DNA of 64,000 bases from NCBI GenBank assembly GCA_019634635.1, contig JAHCBB010000008.1, positions 124,001-188,000 on the forward strand. Direction: 5' to 3'. Position 1 is the first letter of the stretch. Every line of letters begins with the position of its first letter. Of this stretch, positions 52,317 to 61,382 are shown piece by piece. Source of the DNA: Verrucomicrobiia bacterium (GTDB lineage: Bacteria; Verrucomicrobiota; Verrucomicrobiia; Limisphaerales; UBA9464). Below the pieces are notes generated by a model, which was not told the origin of the DNA, ran no database searches, and was given only the letters and a program-made list of their open reading frames with translations. Both the position numbers and the translations under genes were made by a program.

Positions 52317-54503
52317 ATGAACGCCGCCGTCAACCGTCGCCAATTTCTCGCCACCGCCGCCGTCGTCCCGGCGGGACTTGCCGCCACCCGGACGGCCCTC
52401 GCGGCCACGGGGCCGTCGGGAGCGCCGGCAGATGTGCGACTGCAACCCCTGAAGGATCTCGACGGCTACTTCCCGTTCACCCCTCCGGCCACGCCAGAGG
52501 AATGGGAAGCCCGTGCCGCGGTGGTCCGCCGCCAGATGCAGGTCGCACTCGGGCTGTGGCCCCTGCCCCGGCGCACCCCGCTCAACGCGGTGCCCCATGG
52601 CCGCATCCTCCGGGAGGGCTACACGATCGAGAAGGTGTATTTCGAGAGCCTTCCCGGCCTGAAGGTCACCGGCAACCTGTACCGTCCAGTGGCCCCGAGC
52701 GGCCGGGTGCCGGCAGTCCTCTTCGCCCACGGGCATTGGAAGGATGCACGGCTGTCGCTGACCCCCGAGGACGAGCTGCGGCGGGAGATTGCCACCGGCG
52801 CCGAGCGTTTTGAGCAGGGGGGGCGAAGCCGCTTCCAGTCCCTGTGCGTCCAACTGGCCCGCATGGGCTGCGTGGTGTGGCAGTGGGACATGCTCGGGGA
52901 TTCCGATGCCCTCCAGATCTCCAGCGAATTGAACCACAGTTTTGCGAAGCAGCGTCCGGAGATGAACACCCCGGAAAACTGGGGGTTGTTCAGTCCGCGC
53001 GCGGAGTCCCACCTGCAGAGCACCATGGGACTGCAGACTTGGAACGCGATCCGGTCGGTGGATTTTGTGCTGACCCTTCCCGAGGTGGATCCCGACCGCA
53101 TCGCCGTCACGGGGGCCAGCGGCGGGGGCACGCAGACCATGATCCTGGCGGCGCTGGATCCACGCATCGCCCTGTCATTTCCCGCGGTGATGGTGAGCAC
53201 CGCCATGCAGGGCGGCTGCACCTGTGAGAACGCCTGCCTGCTGCGCGTGGACACCGGCAACGTCGAGTTCGCCGCGCTCGCAGCGCCGCGTCCCCAGGGG
53301 CTGACCACCGCGGATGACTGGACCCGTGAACTCGCCACCAAGGGATATCCCGAGCTGCAGCAGTTGTACCGCCTGCTGGGGGCGCCGGACGCGGTGATGA
53401 TCCACCGCGGGGAACACTTCCCGCATAATTACAACGAGGTGTCGCGCTCGGCGTTCTACGGATGGCTCAACCGCCACTTCCGGCTGGGCTTCGCCGAGCC
53501 GGTCCTGGAGCAGGACTACACGCCGCTCGGCCGCGATGAGCTCACGGTGTGGGATGCCGCGCATCCGGCACCACCGGCCGGGGATCCGGACTTCGAGCGG
53601 CGACTGCTTCGTGCATGGCGGGAGGACGCCGCGGCACAGGTGGCGGCGGCCTCCGGGGATCCTGCGGCGTACCGGGCCCTGTGCGGCCCCGCGGTGGAAA
53701 CGCTGATCGGGCGGCGCTACGCCGACGTCGGCAGGGTTACTTGGACCCAGCGCAACAAGGTGGACCGGGGCGACTGGTGGGAGATGGATGGCCGGCTGCG
53801 CCATGAGGCGCCGCAGGAGGAGCTGCCGATCCTCTTCCTGCACCCGAAGGCATGGAACGGGAGCACCGTGATCTGGCTCACCGACACCGGGAAGGCGGGG
53901 CTGGTTTCCGGGGGACAGCTCCTGCCGGAGATCCGCGAATTGCTCGATGCCGGCATGACGGTCTGCGGGGTGGACCTGCTGTTCCAGGGAGAATTCCTGA
54001 CCGATGGCCAGCCGGTCACGCGCACGCGACGGGTACGAAATCCGCGCGAGGCCGCCGCGTACACCTTCGGCTACAACCGCGCCCTGTTTGCCCAGCGGGT
54101 GCACGATGTGCTGACCGTCCTGCGTTTTGTGCGCTCCTACGAGACCCCTTCGAGGCACGTGGCCGCGGTGGCGCTGGGCGAGGTCAGCGGGCCGGTGTTG
54201 GCCGCGACTCTGGCGGTGTGCGGGGACGCTTTGGATGCGGCGGCCTGCGACACGCACGGGTTCCGGTTCCTCCAGGTGGACGACCTCCAGGACGTTCGTT
54301 TCCTTCCGGGCGGGGCAAAGTACGGTGATCTTCCCGGATTCCTTGCGCTGGGCGGGGTGCGATCCCTCTGGCTGGCCGGCGAACCGGCCTCCACGGCAAC
54401 GCAGACCGCCGTGCTGAGCGCCGCCCGGGTCACCCGCCACGAACCGGGGGACGGCGCGGCGGGACGCGCCGCTGCGGCGTGGGTCCGGGCGACGACAGCG
54501 TGA
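52317..54503 (+). CDS. Tat-exported alpha/beta hydrolase (acetyl-xylan-esterase-like)
   Basis: 728 residues from ATG 52317, with a twin-arginine signal (NRRQFLATAAVVPAGLA). The alpha/beta-hydrolase part (~100-420) has VLFAHGHWKDAR, the nucleophile elbow TGASGGGTQT (~266-275) and the likely catalytic His in RGEHFPHNY. The C-terminal half (~430-728) resembles a second, degenerate hydrolase-like domain (TVIWLTDTGKAG). Such proteins are related to acetyl xylan esterase/S9-type hydrolases seen in polysaccharide utilisation by Verrucomicrobiota. The substrate is not determined. The frame is open upstream to 51768, but the Tat signal decides the start. Confidence 0.85.
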   Translation: MNAAVNRRQFLATAAVVPAGLAATRTALAATGPSGAPADVRLQPLKDLDGYFPFTPPATPEEWEARAAVVRRQMQVALGLWPLPRRTPLNAVPHGRILREGYTIEKVYFESLPGLKVTGNLYRPVAPSGRVPAVLFAHGHWKDARLSLTPEDELRREIATGAERFEQGGRSRFQSLCVQLARMGCVVWQWDMLGDSDALQISSELNHSFAKQRPEMNTPENWGLFSPRAESHLQSTMGLQTWNAIRSVDFVLTLPEVDPDRIAVTGASGGGTQTMILAALDPRIALSFPAVMVSTAMQGGCTCENACLLRVDTGNVEFAALAAPRPQGLTTADDWTRELATKGYPELQQLYRLLGAPDAVMIHRGEHFPHNYNEVSRSAFYGWLNRHFRLGFAEPVLEQDYTPLGRDELTVWDAAHPAPPAGDPDFERRLLRAWREDAAAQVAAASGDPAAYRALCGPAVETLIGRRYADVGRVTWTQRNKVDRGDWWEMDGRLRHEAPQEELPILFLHPKAWNGSTVIWLTDTGKAGLVSGGQLLPEIRELLDAGMTVCGVDLLFQGEFLTDGQPVTRTRRVRNPREAAAYTFGYNRALFAQRVHDVLTVLRFVRSYETPSRHVAAVALGEVSGPVLAATLAVCGDALDAAACDTHGFRFLQVDDLQDVRFLPGGAKYGDLPGFLALGGVRSLWLAGEPASTATQTAVLSAARVTRHEPGDGAAGRAAAAWVRATTA

Positions 54504-54577
54504 GGGGCACTTATTTTTCGGATCCCGGCTGAACGGGTGGTCGCGGATGCCATCCAATACAGGAAAACCGGAAATCC

Positions 54578-54847
54578 ATGACGCGCACCAAGGTCACCAT
54601 AGCGTGGAGGGATGGGCTGCACCTCCGCAGGGCCACGGAACTGGTCCGACTCGCCCAGAACTTCAGTTCGCGGATCTGTTTCCACGTGGGCAGCCGCATG
54701 GCGGATGGCCGGAGCGTGTTGAGCCTGCTGCTGCTGAGCGCCGGACTGGGAACCGCGCTGGTCATTGAGGCGGCCGGCGCCGACGAGACGGAAGCCCTGC
54801 GGGCAATCCAGGATTTCTTCCGCGACAGGAACGCCGGCTTACCATAG
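54578..54847 (+). CDS. HPr-family phosphocarrier protein
   Basis: 89 residues. The active-site His is H15 in DGLHLRRA, and S46 (MADGRSVLSL) occupies the position phosphorylated by HPr kinase in regulatory HPr. The usual HARPA is here HLRRA, with Arg17 conserved. HPr passes phosphate from enzyme I to sugar-specific PTS proteins, or acts only in regulation in bacteria with an incomplete PTS. No enzyme I or HPr kinase is nearby. It stands 74 bp after the esterase-like gene. It is either HPr itself or an HPr-like regulator. Confidence 0.8.
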   Translation: MTRTKVTIAWRDGLHLRRATELVRLAQNFSSRICFHVGSRMADGRSVLSLLLLSAGLGTALVIEAAGADETEALRAIQDFFRDRNAGLP

Positions 54848-54927
54848 CCGCCGGGCTCGCGACCGCTGCAGAAAAGGCTCCGGCGGAGGTGCCACGGGCG
54901 TTCGCGACCTCCGCAGTGCCCGGATCG

Positions 54928-55126
54928 CTACGGCACGGCCGACGGGACGATGTAGGGCTCCGTCCAGGGCGGAAGCGCCGGCGTGTTTCGGTCCTGAACC
55001 CGCTGGCCCCAGATTTCGTCGGTGAGCCGGGTCCCATTGGGCTCCCAGAATTCGTAATGGGACAGCGTCGGTCCGGCGTAAAGGATCCGACCGGGACACC
55101 GGATGGGTTCGTCCGCCGCATCCTGG
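54928..55126 (-). pseudogene. C-terminal remnant resembling DUF3160 proteins
   Basis: The 356 bp gap 54848-55203 is not empty. On the minus strand, ending at TAG 54928-54930, about 65 codons read like a genuine protein tail: GRILYAGPTLSHYEFWEP, TRLTDEIWGQ and LPPWTEPYIVPS. The pattern YxGPxxSxYEF...RLTDExW...PxWT is what I know from the end of DUF3160 proteins. Nothing upstream on the minus strand (inside the PIG-L gene) continues the homology. It is therefore most likely a truncated relic. Confidence 0.5.
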
Positions 55127-55203
55127 AGCAGCGGGCTGGGCCCATCGCTGCCGCGGCCGGAGCCCGCTGCCATTTCGCTTCCGGGTCGGGAGGCCTGCAG
55201 TTC

Positions 55204-56100
55204 ATGCTGGCACGGATGCGCGTTCTGCATGTTCACGCCCACTTTGATGATTTCGAGTTCGTCGCCGCCGGAACCTTTGAGCTGTGGCGGCGCCAGCTCG
55301 GAGGCGCGTTTGAGGGCCGGGTGGTGGTGTGCACCGACGGACGCTCCGGACACCACCGTCGCACGCGTGAGGAGACGGCCCGGATCCGGCTTGCCGAGCA
55401 GGAGGCCAGTGCCCGCATCGGGGGCTATTCCTTCGAGCTCCTTCGCAAACCGGATGGGCGGCCGTTTGAGGAGGCCTGCCGCACCCTGACCACGGACCTG
55501 CTCGCCGCCCTGTGGAACGTCATCCGGGAATTCGAGCCCGACTACCTGCTCTGCCCCCCCGTGCCCTCCGACCCGCTGGCTGGGATTCACCCCGATCATG
55601 TCACGGTCGCCGAAGCCGTGCGTCGGGTTGCCTATATGATCAACGTCCCGCACGCGTTCCTCGAGGAATACCCCGTGGCCGACGAATCCACGTCGCGGCC
55701 GGTCCGCACCCCGGTGATCCTCAACACCTACGACGGCTACATGGCCGGGGCCAACGGCGCCGACCTCGTCGTGGATGTCGAGGAGGCGTTCGACGTCATC
55801 GCGGCGGAATCGTGGTGCCATCAGAGCCAGATCAATGAATGGCTGCCCTGGGTGGCCCGCCACCAGATCGAGCCGACGGCCGACCTGGAGGCATGGAAGC
55901 AGAAATTGCGCGCCCGGTTCCAACGCCAGGCCCGCGAACTCGGGTTGCCCCCGGGTCGAGCCTGCGAGGTGTTCACGCTGACGGCCTGGGGCATCGTCCC
56001 CGAACCCGGCCGTCTGGATCGGGATTTCCCAAACGTCATCACCGATCCCGCCCGTGCCGCCCGCCTCGCCGGTCGCCTGCAGCGATGGATTTCAGCCTGA
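55204..56100 (+). CDS. PIG-L family zinc deacetylase (LmbE-like)
   Basis: 298 residues from ATG 55204; ATG 55216 (MRVLHVHAHFDD) is equally likely. The zinc motif HxDDxE is at H13, D15, D16, E18 (AHFDDFEF), and the second His pair is in GIHPDHVTVAEAV (~130). The family hydrolyses N-acetyl groups from GlcNAc-type substrates (GlcNAc-PI, bacillithiol and mycothiol precursors, chitin oligomers). The extra C-terminal half (~200-298, with WCHQSQINEWLPW) is typical of longer PIG-L proteins in this phylum. The open frame further upstream is non-coding. Confidence 0.9.
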   Translation: MLARMRVLHVHAHFDDFEFVAAGTFELWRRQLGGAFEGRVVVCTDGRSGHHRRTREETARIRLAEQEASARIGGYSFELLRKPDGRPFEEACRTLTTDLLAALWNVIREFEPDYLLCPPVPSDPLAGIHPDHVTVAEAVRRVAYMINVPHAFLEEYPVADESTSRPVRTPVILNTYDGYMAGANGADLVVDVEEAFDVIAAESWCHQSQINEWLPWVARHQIEPTADLEAWKQKLRARFQRQARELGLPPGRACEVFTLTAWGIVPEPGRLDRDFPNVITDPARAARLAGRLQRWISA

Positions 56101-56168
56101 GTCCCGCCCCCATCCGGCGAAGATTCGCCGTTTCCGGCCGCCGGTGCCTGCCGTAGAGTCGCGATCCG

Positions 56169-57851
56169 TTGAGCACGTCCGCCACTCTCCCGCCCGCCCG
56201 CCCGCGCCGTGTCGGCCTCATTTCCCTCGGTTGCGCCAAGAACCTCGTGGACGCCGAGATCATGCTGGGCTCGCTGCTCCGGGACGGCGTCGAGATTGTG
56301 AATGATCCGGCCGAGGCTGACGCGGTGATCGTGAACACCTGCTCGTTCATTGACGCGGCGCAGGAGGAGAGCGTGGACACCATCCTCGAAACCGCCGAAC
56401 TGCGGACGCGGACGCGTCCCGACCAGGCGGTGATCGTGTCGGGCTGCCTTCCCCAGCGGTTCCGGGAGGAGCTCCCGAAGCTCCTGCCCGAGGTGGATGT
56501 GTTCATGGGGATTGACCAGGTGGAACAGGTCGGCGCCATGGTCGAGGAGGCGATCAGCCGCCGGGCCGGGCGCACGGAAGCGCCCGCGCGACCACGCGGA
56601 CGCTCCGGCATCCAGTCCCGGCTCGCGGAGATCGGGGCCTCCGCGGCCACACCGCATGACCCGGAGGAAGCCGTCCGCGGCACGGAGGCGTTTGGCCGCA
56701 CGCGCCGCGTGGTGACACCGCCCGCACCGGAGACACGGGTCACCGTGCGCCCGAATTACATCCCGCACTTCGACACCCCCCGCTTCCGTCTGACCCCGCG
56801 CCACCTGGCGTATGTGAAGATTGCCGAGGGGTGCAATCATCCCTGCAGCTTCTGCATCATTCCCCGCATGCGGGGATCGCACCGGAGCCGCCCGCAGCCG
56901 GATCTCGTCGCGGAGGCCCGGCAACTGATCGCGGACGGAGTCCGCGAATTGAACCTGATCTCGCAGGACTCCACGTACTACGGACTGGATCTGCGTCCAA
57001 ACCACCGTCGCACCATTTCCTCGCCGCAGAAGTTTTCCGCGGCAACACAGTCGCTGGCCGCCGACGCCACGACACTGTCCACACTGCTGCGCGCGCTCCA
57101 ATCCCTGGAGGGCGACTTCTGGATCCGCCTCCTGTACACGCATCCGGCGCACTGGACCGACGAGCTGATCCAAACCATTGCCGCGTGCCGGAAAGTGGTC
57201 CGCTATGTGGACATGCCCCTGCAGCACATCCATGACGACGTGCTGGCGCGCATGCGACGGGAGACCGACGGACGGTACATTCGCGACTTGATCGCGCGGA
57301 TCCGCGCGGGGATCCCGGGGATCGCCCTGCGGACCACCTTCATCGTCGGATTTCCGGGCGAGACGGAGGCCCAGTTCCAGGAACTCCTGGACTTCATCAC
57401 AGAAACCCGGTTCGAGCGGCTTGGCGTATTCGCCTATTCACAGGAGGACGGCACGGTGGCGGGCCGGATGAGCCGCCAGGTGCCGCCCGCCCGACGGCAG
57501 GAACGCCGGGAACGCGCCATGGCGGCCCAGAGGACCGTCGCGACCGCGGTGTCGGCATCGTTCGTCGGCCAGACCCTCCGCGTGCTGGTCGAGGGGGAGG
57601 CTGCGGCCAATGAACTCGCCAGGGCTCAGGTCAGTTCCTGGGAGCACGGGCTCCTCCGCCAGGAAACCACCGGGACGTCCCTCGATTCAGACGCCGCGCG
57701 GCGGGGGCGATACCTGGTGGCCCGGGGCGAGGCGGACGCCCCGGATATTGACGGACGGGTATACATTCGTGGGCGCCTTCCGGCGGGTGACTTCGCCCGG
57801 GTGCGGGTCATCGGGCACACCGATTACGATTTGATTGCGGAACCCGACTGA
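56169..57851 (+). CDS. rimO: Ribosomal protein S12 methylthiotransferase RimO
   Basis: A radical-SAM enzyme that adds methylthio to the conserved Asp of S12. 560 residues from TTG 56169. N-terminal cluster Cys are C22 (SLGCAKN), C58 (VNTCSF) and C93 (SGCLP). The radical-SAM cluster is GCNHPCSFC at ~220-228. A TRAM domain lies at the end (VEGEAAANELARAQ, then VRVIGHTDYDLIAEP). Typical RimO is ~440 residues. The excess is two insertions, one between the MTTase and radical-SAM domains (~130-185) and one in the radical-SAM domain after DSTYYGLDL (~270-300). No ATG is available, so TTG is used. Confidence 0.94.
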   Translation: MSTSATLPPARPRRVGLISLGCAKNLVDAEIMLGSLLRDGVEIVNDPAEADAVIVNTCSFIDAAQEESVDTILETAELRTRTRPDQAVIVSGCLPQRFREELPKLLPEVDVFMGIDQVEQVGAMVEEAISRRAGRTEAPARPRGRSGIQSRLAEIGASAATPHDPEEAVRGTEAFGRTRRVVTPPAPETRVTVRPNYIPHFDTPRFRLTPRHLAYVKIAEGCNHPCSFCIIPRMRGSHRSRPQPDLVAEARQLIADGVRELNLISQDSTYYGLDLRPNHRRTISSPQKFSAATQSLAADATTLSTLLRALQSLEGDFWIRLLYTHPAHWTDELIQTIAACRKVVRYVDMPLQHIHDDVLARMRRETDGRYIRDLIARIRAGIPGIALRTTFIVGFPGETEAQFQELLDFITETRFERLGVFAYSQEDGTVAGRMSRQVPPARRQERRERAMAAQRTVATAVSASFVGQTLRVLVEGEAAANELARAQVSSWEHGLLRQETTGTSLDSDAARRGRYLVARGEADAPDIDGRVYIRGRLPAGDFARVRVIGHTDYDLIAEPD

Positions 57852-57876
57852 CCGGGCCGGAGTCCCGGTATCTCCC

Positions 57877-60800
57877 ATGACACCAACGGCCGCCACCGGA
57901 CCCAACACCTCCCTGCCCGCCGAGGGGCCGTTTTCATTCCAGCAACTGATCGCCTGCGAGGAGGAACAACTGGGGCTTGCAGGCAGCACGGGGGGAGGAC
58001 GCCGTCTGGAGTGCCAGGTCTCGGATCCCGGTCCGGCCGAAGAACCCTGGTTGGTATTTACCAACCGCGACCGCGTCGGACTTGCGCTGTCCGGCGGCGG
58101 TATCCGCAGCGCGACCTTCAACCTGGGGTTCCTTCAGGCGCTCCAGGACAAAAACCTGCTGGGACTGGTGGACTATGTGGCCACGGTGTCCGGAGGCGGT
58201 TATGTGGGCGGGTTCTGGACCGCCTGGCGGCTGCACTCCGCCAAAGCCGACCCGACGGCCGCCCTTCAGTTTCCCGAACCGACGCCACAGCATCTTGCCG
58301 TTAGCGGCAACCCGGCGTCGTTGCGGGACGGGCGGGAGCGTCCGGAAATCCGGCATCTCCGCGAATTCAGCCGGTTCCTGATGCCCCGGCTGGGTTTGTT
58401 CGAGGTCGAGATGTGGAATGGCGTGGTGGCGGTCCTGGGCGGCCTGATGCCCTCGTTGAGCTTTGCCATCGCGTTTGCCGGGGGTGCCTGGTTGCTCTGG
58501 CTGCTCATGGTCGCCGCGACGGTCAGCGTGCCCTGGTTGGTCGCCGGAGTCGTGATGGCCGCGGCCACGTTGGGGATCCATCAGCTTGCCGAACGCGCCT
58601 GGCACGCGGTCCACCCGGCCGAAGCGGAGGAGCTTGGGGATGACTCGGTCCGCCGCCTTGCCACCCTCGCCGCAGTCCTTTCGGCCGGGCTGCTGGTCCT
58701 GTTGCGGTGGCTCTGGTTGCGCATCCCGGCCAACGGCAGCCGCGTGTTTTCCGGCACCGCCGGAATTGCCGAGGCGGCAGGCCCCTGGATTTACGCCGCG
58801 GCGGCCGCATGGGGCATCGCCGGAGGCCTGCTGCTCGCCTTCCGCTTCATCCATCTTGGGAATCCGGACTCCCGGGAACCGCGCCTCTATTTCTCCAGGG
58901 CGTTGGATCGCACCATTGCACGATGCCTGGCCCCGGCATTGGTGTGGGCGGGGCTTGGACTGCTGTGGCAGCTGGCGGTGACGTGGTCCAAGGCGGGTGA
59001 CCGGTGGATCGGCGAGCACGGCGGCGTTACCGGCGGCGCCGCAGTGGGCCTGGGGGCCACCTTTGCCCTGCTGCGGCGCTGGTTGGAGACGTCGGTCAAG
59101 GATGCCGGCAAGTCCGGGCTGCTGGACCGGCTCAAGCCGCTGCTGCCGCAATGGATCGCCAACGTGACTGTGGTGGTTTTCTTTCTCTTCCTGGCCCAGT
59201 TGCTGGTGGGTCTCGAGGTCAACCGTCCCGGCATGTGGCTGGCCGCTTTTGCGGTCTGTGCGGGGCTGGTGTTCCTCATCCTGAAATGCCTCGATCCGGC
59301 GCGGATCGGACTGCACGACTTCTATCGCAGCCGCATCGCGCGCTGCTTTCTCGGTGCAGCCAATCCCGATGCCCTCCGGCAACCGACGCCTCCGGACTAC
59401 AATCGGCAGACCCACGAGCGCCGGCGCGATGATTTCACCCTGGGCGCCCTGCAGGACGCCACACTCCGGGCCGCCGCGCCAGACGCCAGGGGTTCGCCCC
59501 TCCCGTTGCGGCCAATTCATCTCGTTTGCTGCGCCGCCAACCATCTCAATGGCGACCCGCTGTCCAGCCTGTATCGAGGCGCCCGGAGCGCCGTCGTCTC
59601 GCAGCGCGGACTGAGCCTGGGCGACCAGACCCGCCAGCTTCCCGCGTTGTCCTTTGCGGCCGCACTGACCGCCTCGGCCTCGGCATTCAACTCGCAGATG
59701 GGCGCCATCTCGATGTCGCTCGGCCCGGCGGTCACCTTCCTCATGGTCGCGCTGAACCTGCGGCTCGGGCTCTGGCTGCCCCACCCCGGCGGCAACCGTC
59801 CGATGGTGCCCACGTTTCCCGGACGGCTGTTTCTCTGCGAGCTGTTCGGATGGACCAACGCCGCGCCCCCCTCCGGACCGGACACCACCGCTCCGGATTA
59901 CGTCCACCTCTCCGATGGCGCGCATTTTGAGAACTTTGGCTTCTACGAACTCATCCGCCGTCACTGCCGGTATGTGATCCTCTGCGACTGCGGTGCGGAT
60001 CCCGAGAACACCTTCGACGACTTCGCCACCAGCCTGCGGCGCGTGCGCGAGGATTTCGGGGTGGAGGTGGAGATTGACTTTGCGCCGCTGCGGCCGGGTC
60101 CGAACGGCCTGAGCGCCCAGCACGTGGCGGTGGGCACGATCCACTACGACGGACTCGGCGGCGCGGACAAGGGCACGCTGCTCTATGTCAAGCCGGTGCT
60201 GACCGGCGACGAGCCCTGTGACGTCGCCCAGTACCGCACCCTGAACCCCGAGTTTCCCCAGCAGACCACGGCGGACCAGTTCTACGATGAGGCGCAGTGG
60301 GAATCCTACCGGCGGCTGGGCATGCATGCGGGCCATGTGCTGTTCCGGTTTGCGGATGAAGTCCCGCGGGACCACCGGATGGCCGCCGAGCGGGTCTTCT
60401 TCAGGGCGTCGCGCCTCTGGAAGCCCGGATGGCGCGATTCGAGCGATGAACTGCTGGCACTGGCCCAACGCGCCGCGTCCCTGGAGGCTGCGATCCGGGA
60501 CGGGGCTCCGCCGCACCTTCGCGCCGAATTTTTCCCCGAGGTCTTTCCCGAGGCCGCGGTTCCGCCCCCGTCCCCCGATGAGGAAGCGCGGACTTTGTTC
60601 TACTTGATGCAGGTCGCCCAGCTGATGGAGGACGCCTGGTCCCTGTGTCATCTCGGCACGGAGGCCCAGCATCCGGTCAACGAGGGCTGGATGGCGTACA
60701 TCAGCCGTTGGGCCGTGACCCCGAGCCTGCGTCGCTGGTGGCCATTGCTGGCCTCGATGTACTGTTACGATTTCCGGAAATTCCTCGGTTCCCGCTTCCA

Positions 60801-61374
60801 ATTGGGCGTCGGGCGGGAGCCCGGCCACCCGCCGCAAACGCCTCCGAGGCTGACGCTGCACCCGGTGGACCGTCCGGATCCCGCGGGAATGGCCTGGCGG
60901 GAATGGACCCACCGCGGCCTGCAGTTTGCCCACCAGGTCCGGACACCATCGGAGCCGGCGCCACAACGTCAGTGGTTCGAACTGAGGTTTGAAATGGCTC
61001 CCCTCGCCGGACAGGCCACCGGAACGGTCCTGCAGGTGGGCTTTGTTCCCGTGGAACGGTTCAGCGAGGACGACGTGGCCGTGGCCCGGCTGGCGGCCGG
61101 TGACTTCTTCATTCCCGACGCCCTGCACGGCTGCGGTTTTATTGATGTGCAGCTCGACGCACTGATCGGGCACTTCAAATCCGGCGGGGAGGTACGGGAA
61201 ATGCGGGTCACCTTTGACACCTCGGACCGGCGGCGTGACCCAAACTCGCGCCTGAAGCGGGTTCACTGGATCGGCTTCTTCAAAAGCCGCCATTTTGCCT
61301 ACCGACGCCGTCCCGGCGCCCCTGCCGGCTCCGAAATCGAGGAGTTGTCACGCGACCTCCGCGACACCGGATAG
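57877..61374 (+). CDS. Large patatin-like membrane phospholipase
   Basis: 1165 residues from ATG 57877. Patatin elements are the oxyanion motif SGGGIRSATFNLGF (72-85), nucleophile S105 in ATVSGGGYVGG, and the dyad Asp in DGAHFENFGFYELIRRH (~680). Between them lie about eight hydrophobic helices (~190-440), so the catalytic domain is split by a membrane region. The ~400-residue C-terminal half after the Asp is soluble and unassigned. Patatin proteins cleave acyl esters of phospholipids. It is convergent with dnaE2 (8 bp apart). The fold is sure, the substrate unknown. Confidence 0.85.
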   Translation: MTPTAATGPNTSLPAEGPFSFQQLIACEEEQLGLAGSTGGGRRLECQVSDPGPAEEPWLVFTNRDRVGLALSGGGIRSATFNLGFLQALQDKNLLGLVDYVATVSGGGYVGGFWTAWRLHSAKADPTAALQFPEPTPQHLAVSGNPASLRDGRERPEIRHLREFSRFLMPRLGLFEVEMWNGVVAVLGGLMPSLSFAIAFAGGAWLLWLLMVAATVSVPWLVAGVVMAAATLGIHQLAERAWHAVHPAEAEELGDDSVRRLATLAAVLSAGLLVLLRWLWLRIPANGSRVFSGTAGIAEAAGPWIYAAAAAWGIAGGLLLAFRFIHLGNPDSREPRLYFSRALDRTIARCLAPALVWAGLGLLWQLAVTWSKAGDRWIGEHGGVTGGAAVGLGATFALLRRWLETSVKDAGKSGLLDRLKPLLPQWIANVTVVVFFLFLAQLLVGLEVNRPGMWLAAFAVCAGLVFLILKCLDPARIGLHDFYRSRIARCFLGAANPDALRQPTPPDYNRQTHERRRDDFTLGALQDATLRAAAPDARGSPLPLRPIHLVCCAANHLNGDPLSSLYRGARSAVVSQRGLSLGDQTRQLPALSFAAALTASASAFNSQMGAISMSLGPAVTFLMVALNLRLGLWLPHPGGNRPMVPTFPGRLFLCELFGWTNAAPPSGPDTTAPDYVHLSDGAHFENFGFYELIRRHCRYVILCDCGADPENTFDDFATSLRRVREDFGVEVEIDFAPLRPGPNGLSAQHVAVGTIHYDGLGGADKGTLLYVKPVLTGDEPCDVAQYRTLNPEFPQQTTADQFYDEAQWESYRRLGMHAGHVLFRFADEVPRDHRMAAERVFFRASRLWKPGWRDSSDELLALAQRAASLEAAIRDGAPPHLRAEFFPEVFPEAAVPPPSPDEEARTLFYLMQVAQLMEDAWSLCHLGTEAQHPVNEGWMAYISRWAVTPSLRRWWPLLASMYCYDFRKFLGSRFQLGVGREPGHPPQTPPRLTLHPVDRPDPAGMAWREWTHRGLQFAHQVRTPSEPAPQRQWFELRFEMAPLAGQATGTVLQVGFVPVERFSEDDVAVARLAAGDFFIPDALHGCGFIDVQLDALIGHFKSGGEVREMRVTFDTSDRRRDPNSRLKRVHWIGFFKSRHFAYRRRPGAPAGSEIEELSRDLRDTG

Positions 61375-61382
61375 CGGCCCGC

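Noticed and set aside
57934..61293. Very long open frame (1119 codons) on the minus strand
   Set aside because: It is antisense to the patatin gene and arises from the high-GC third-position bias; the translation is Gln/Arg/Gly-rich with no domain.
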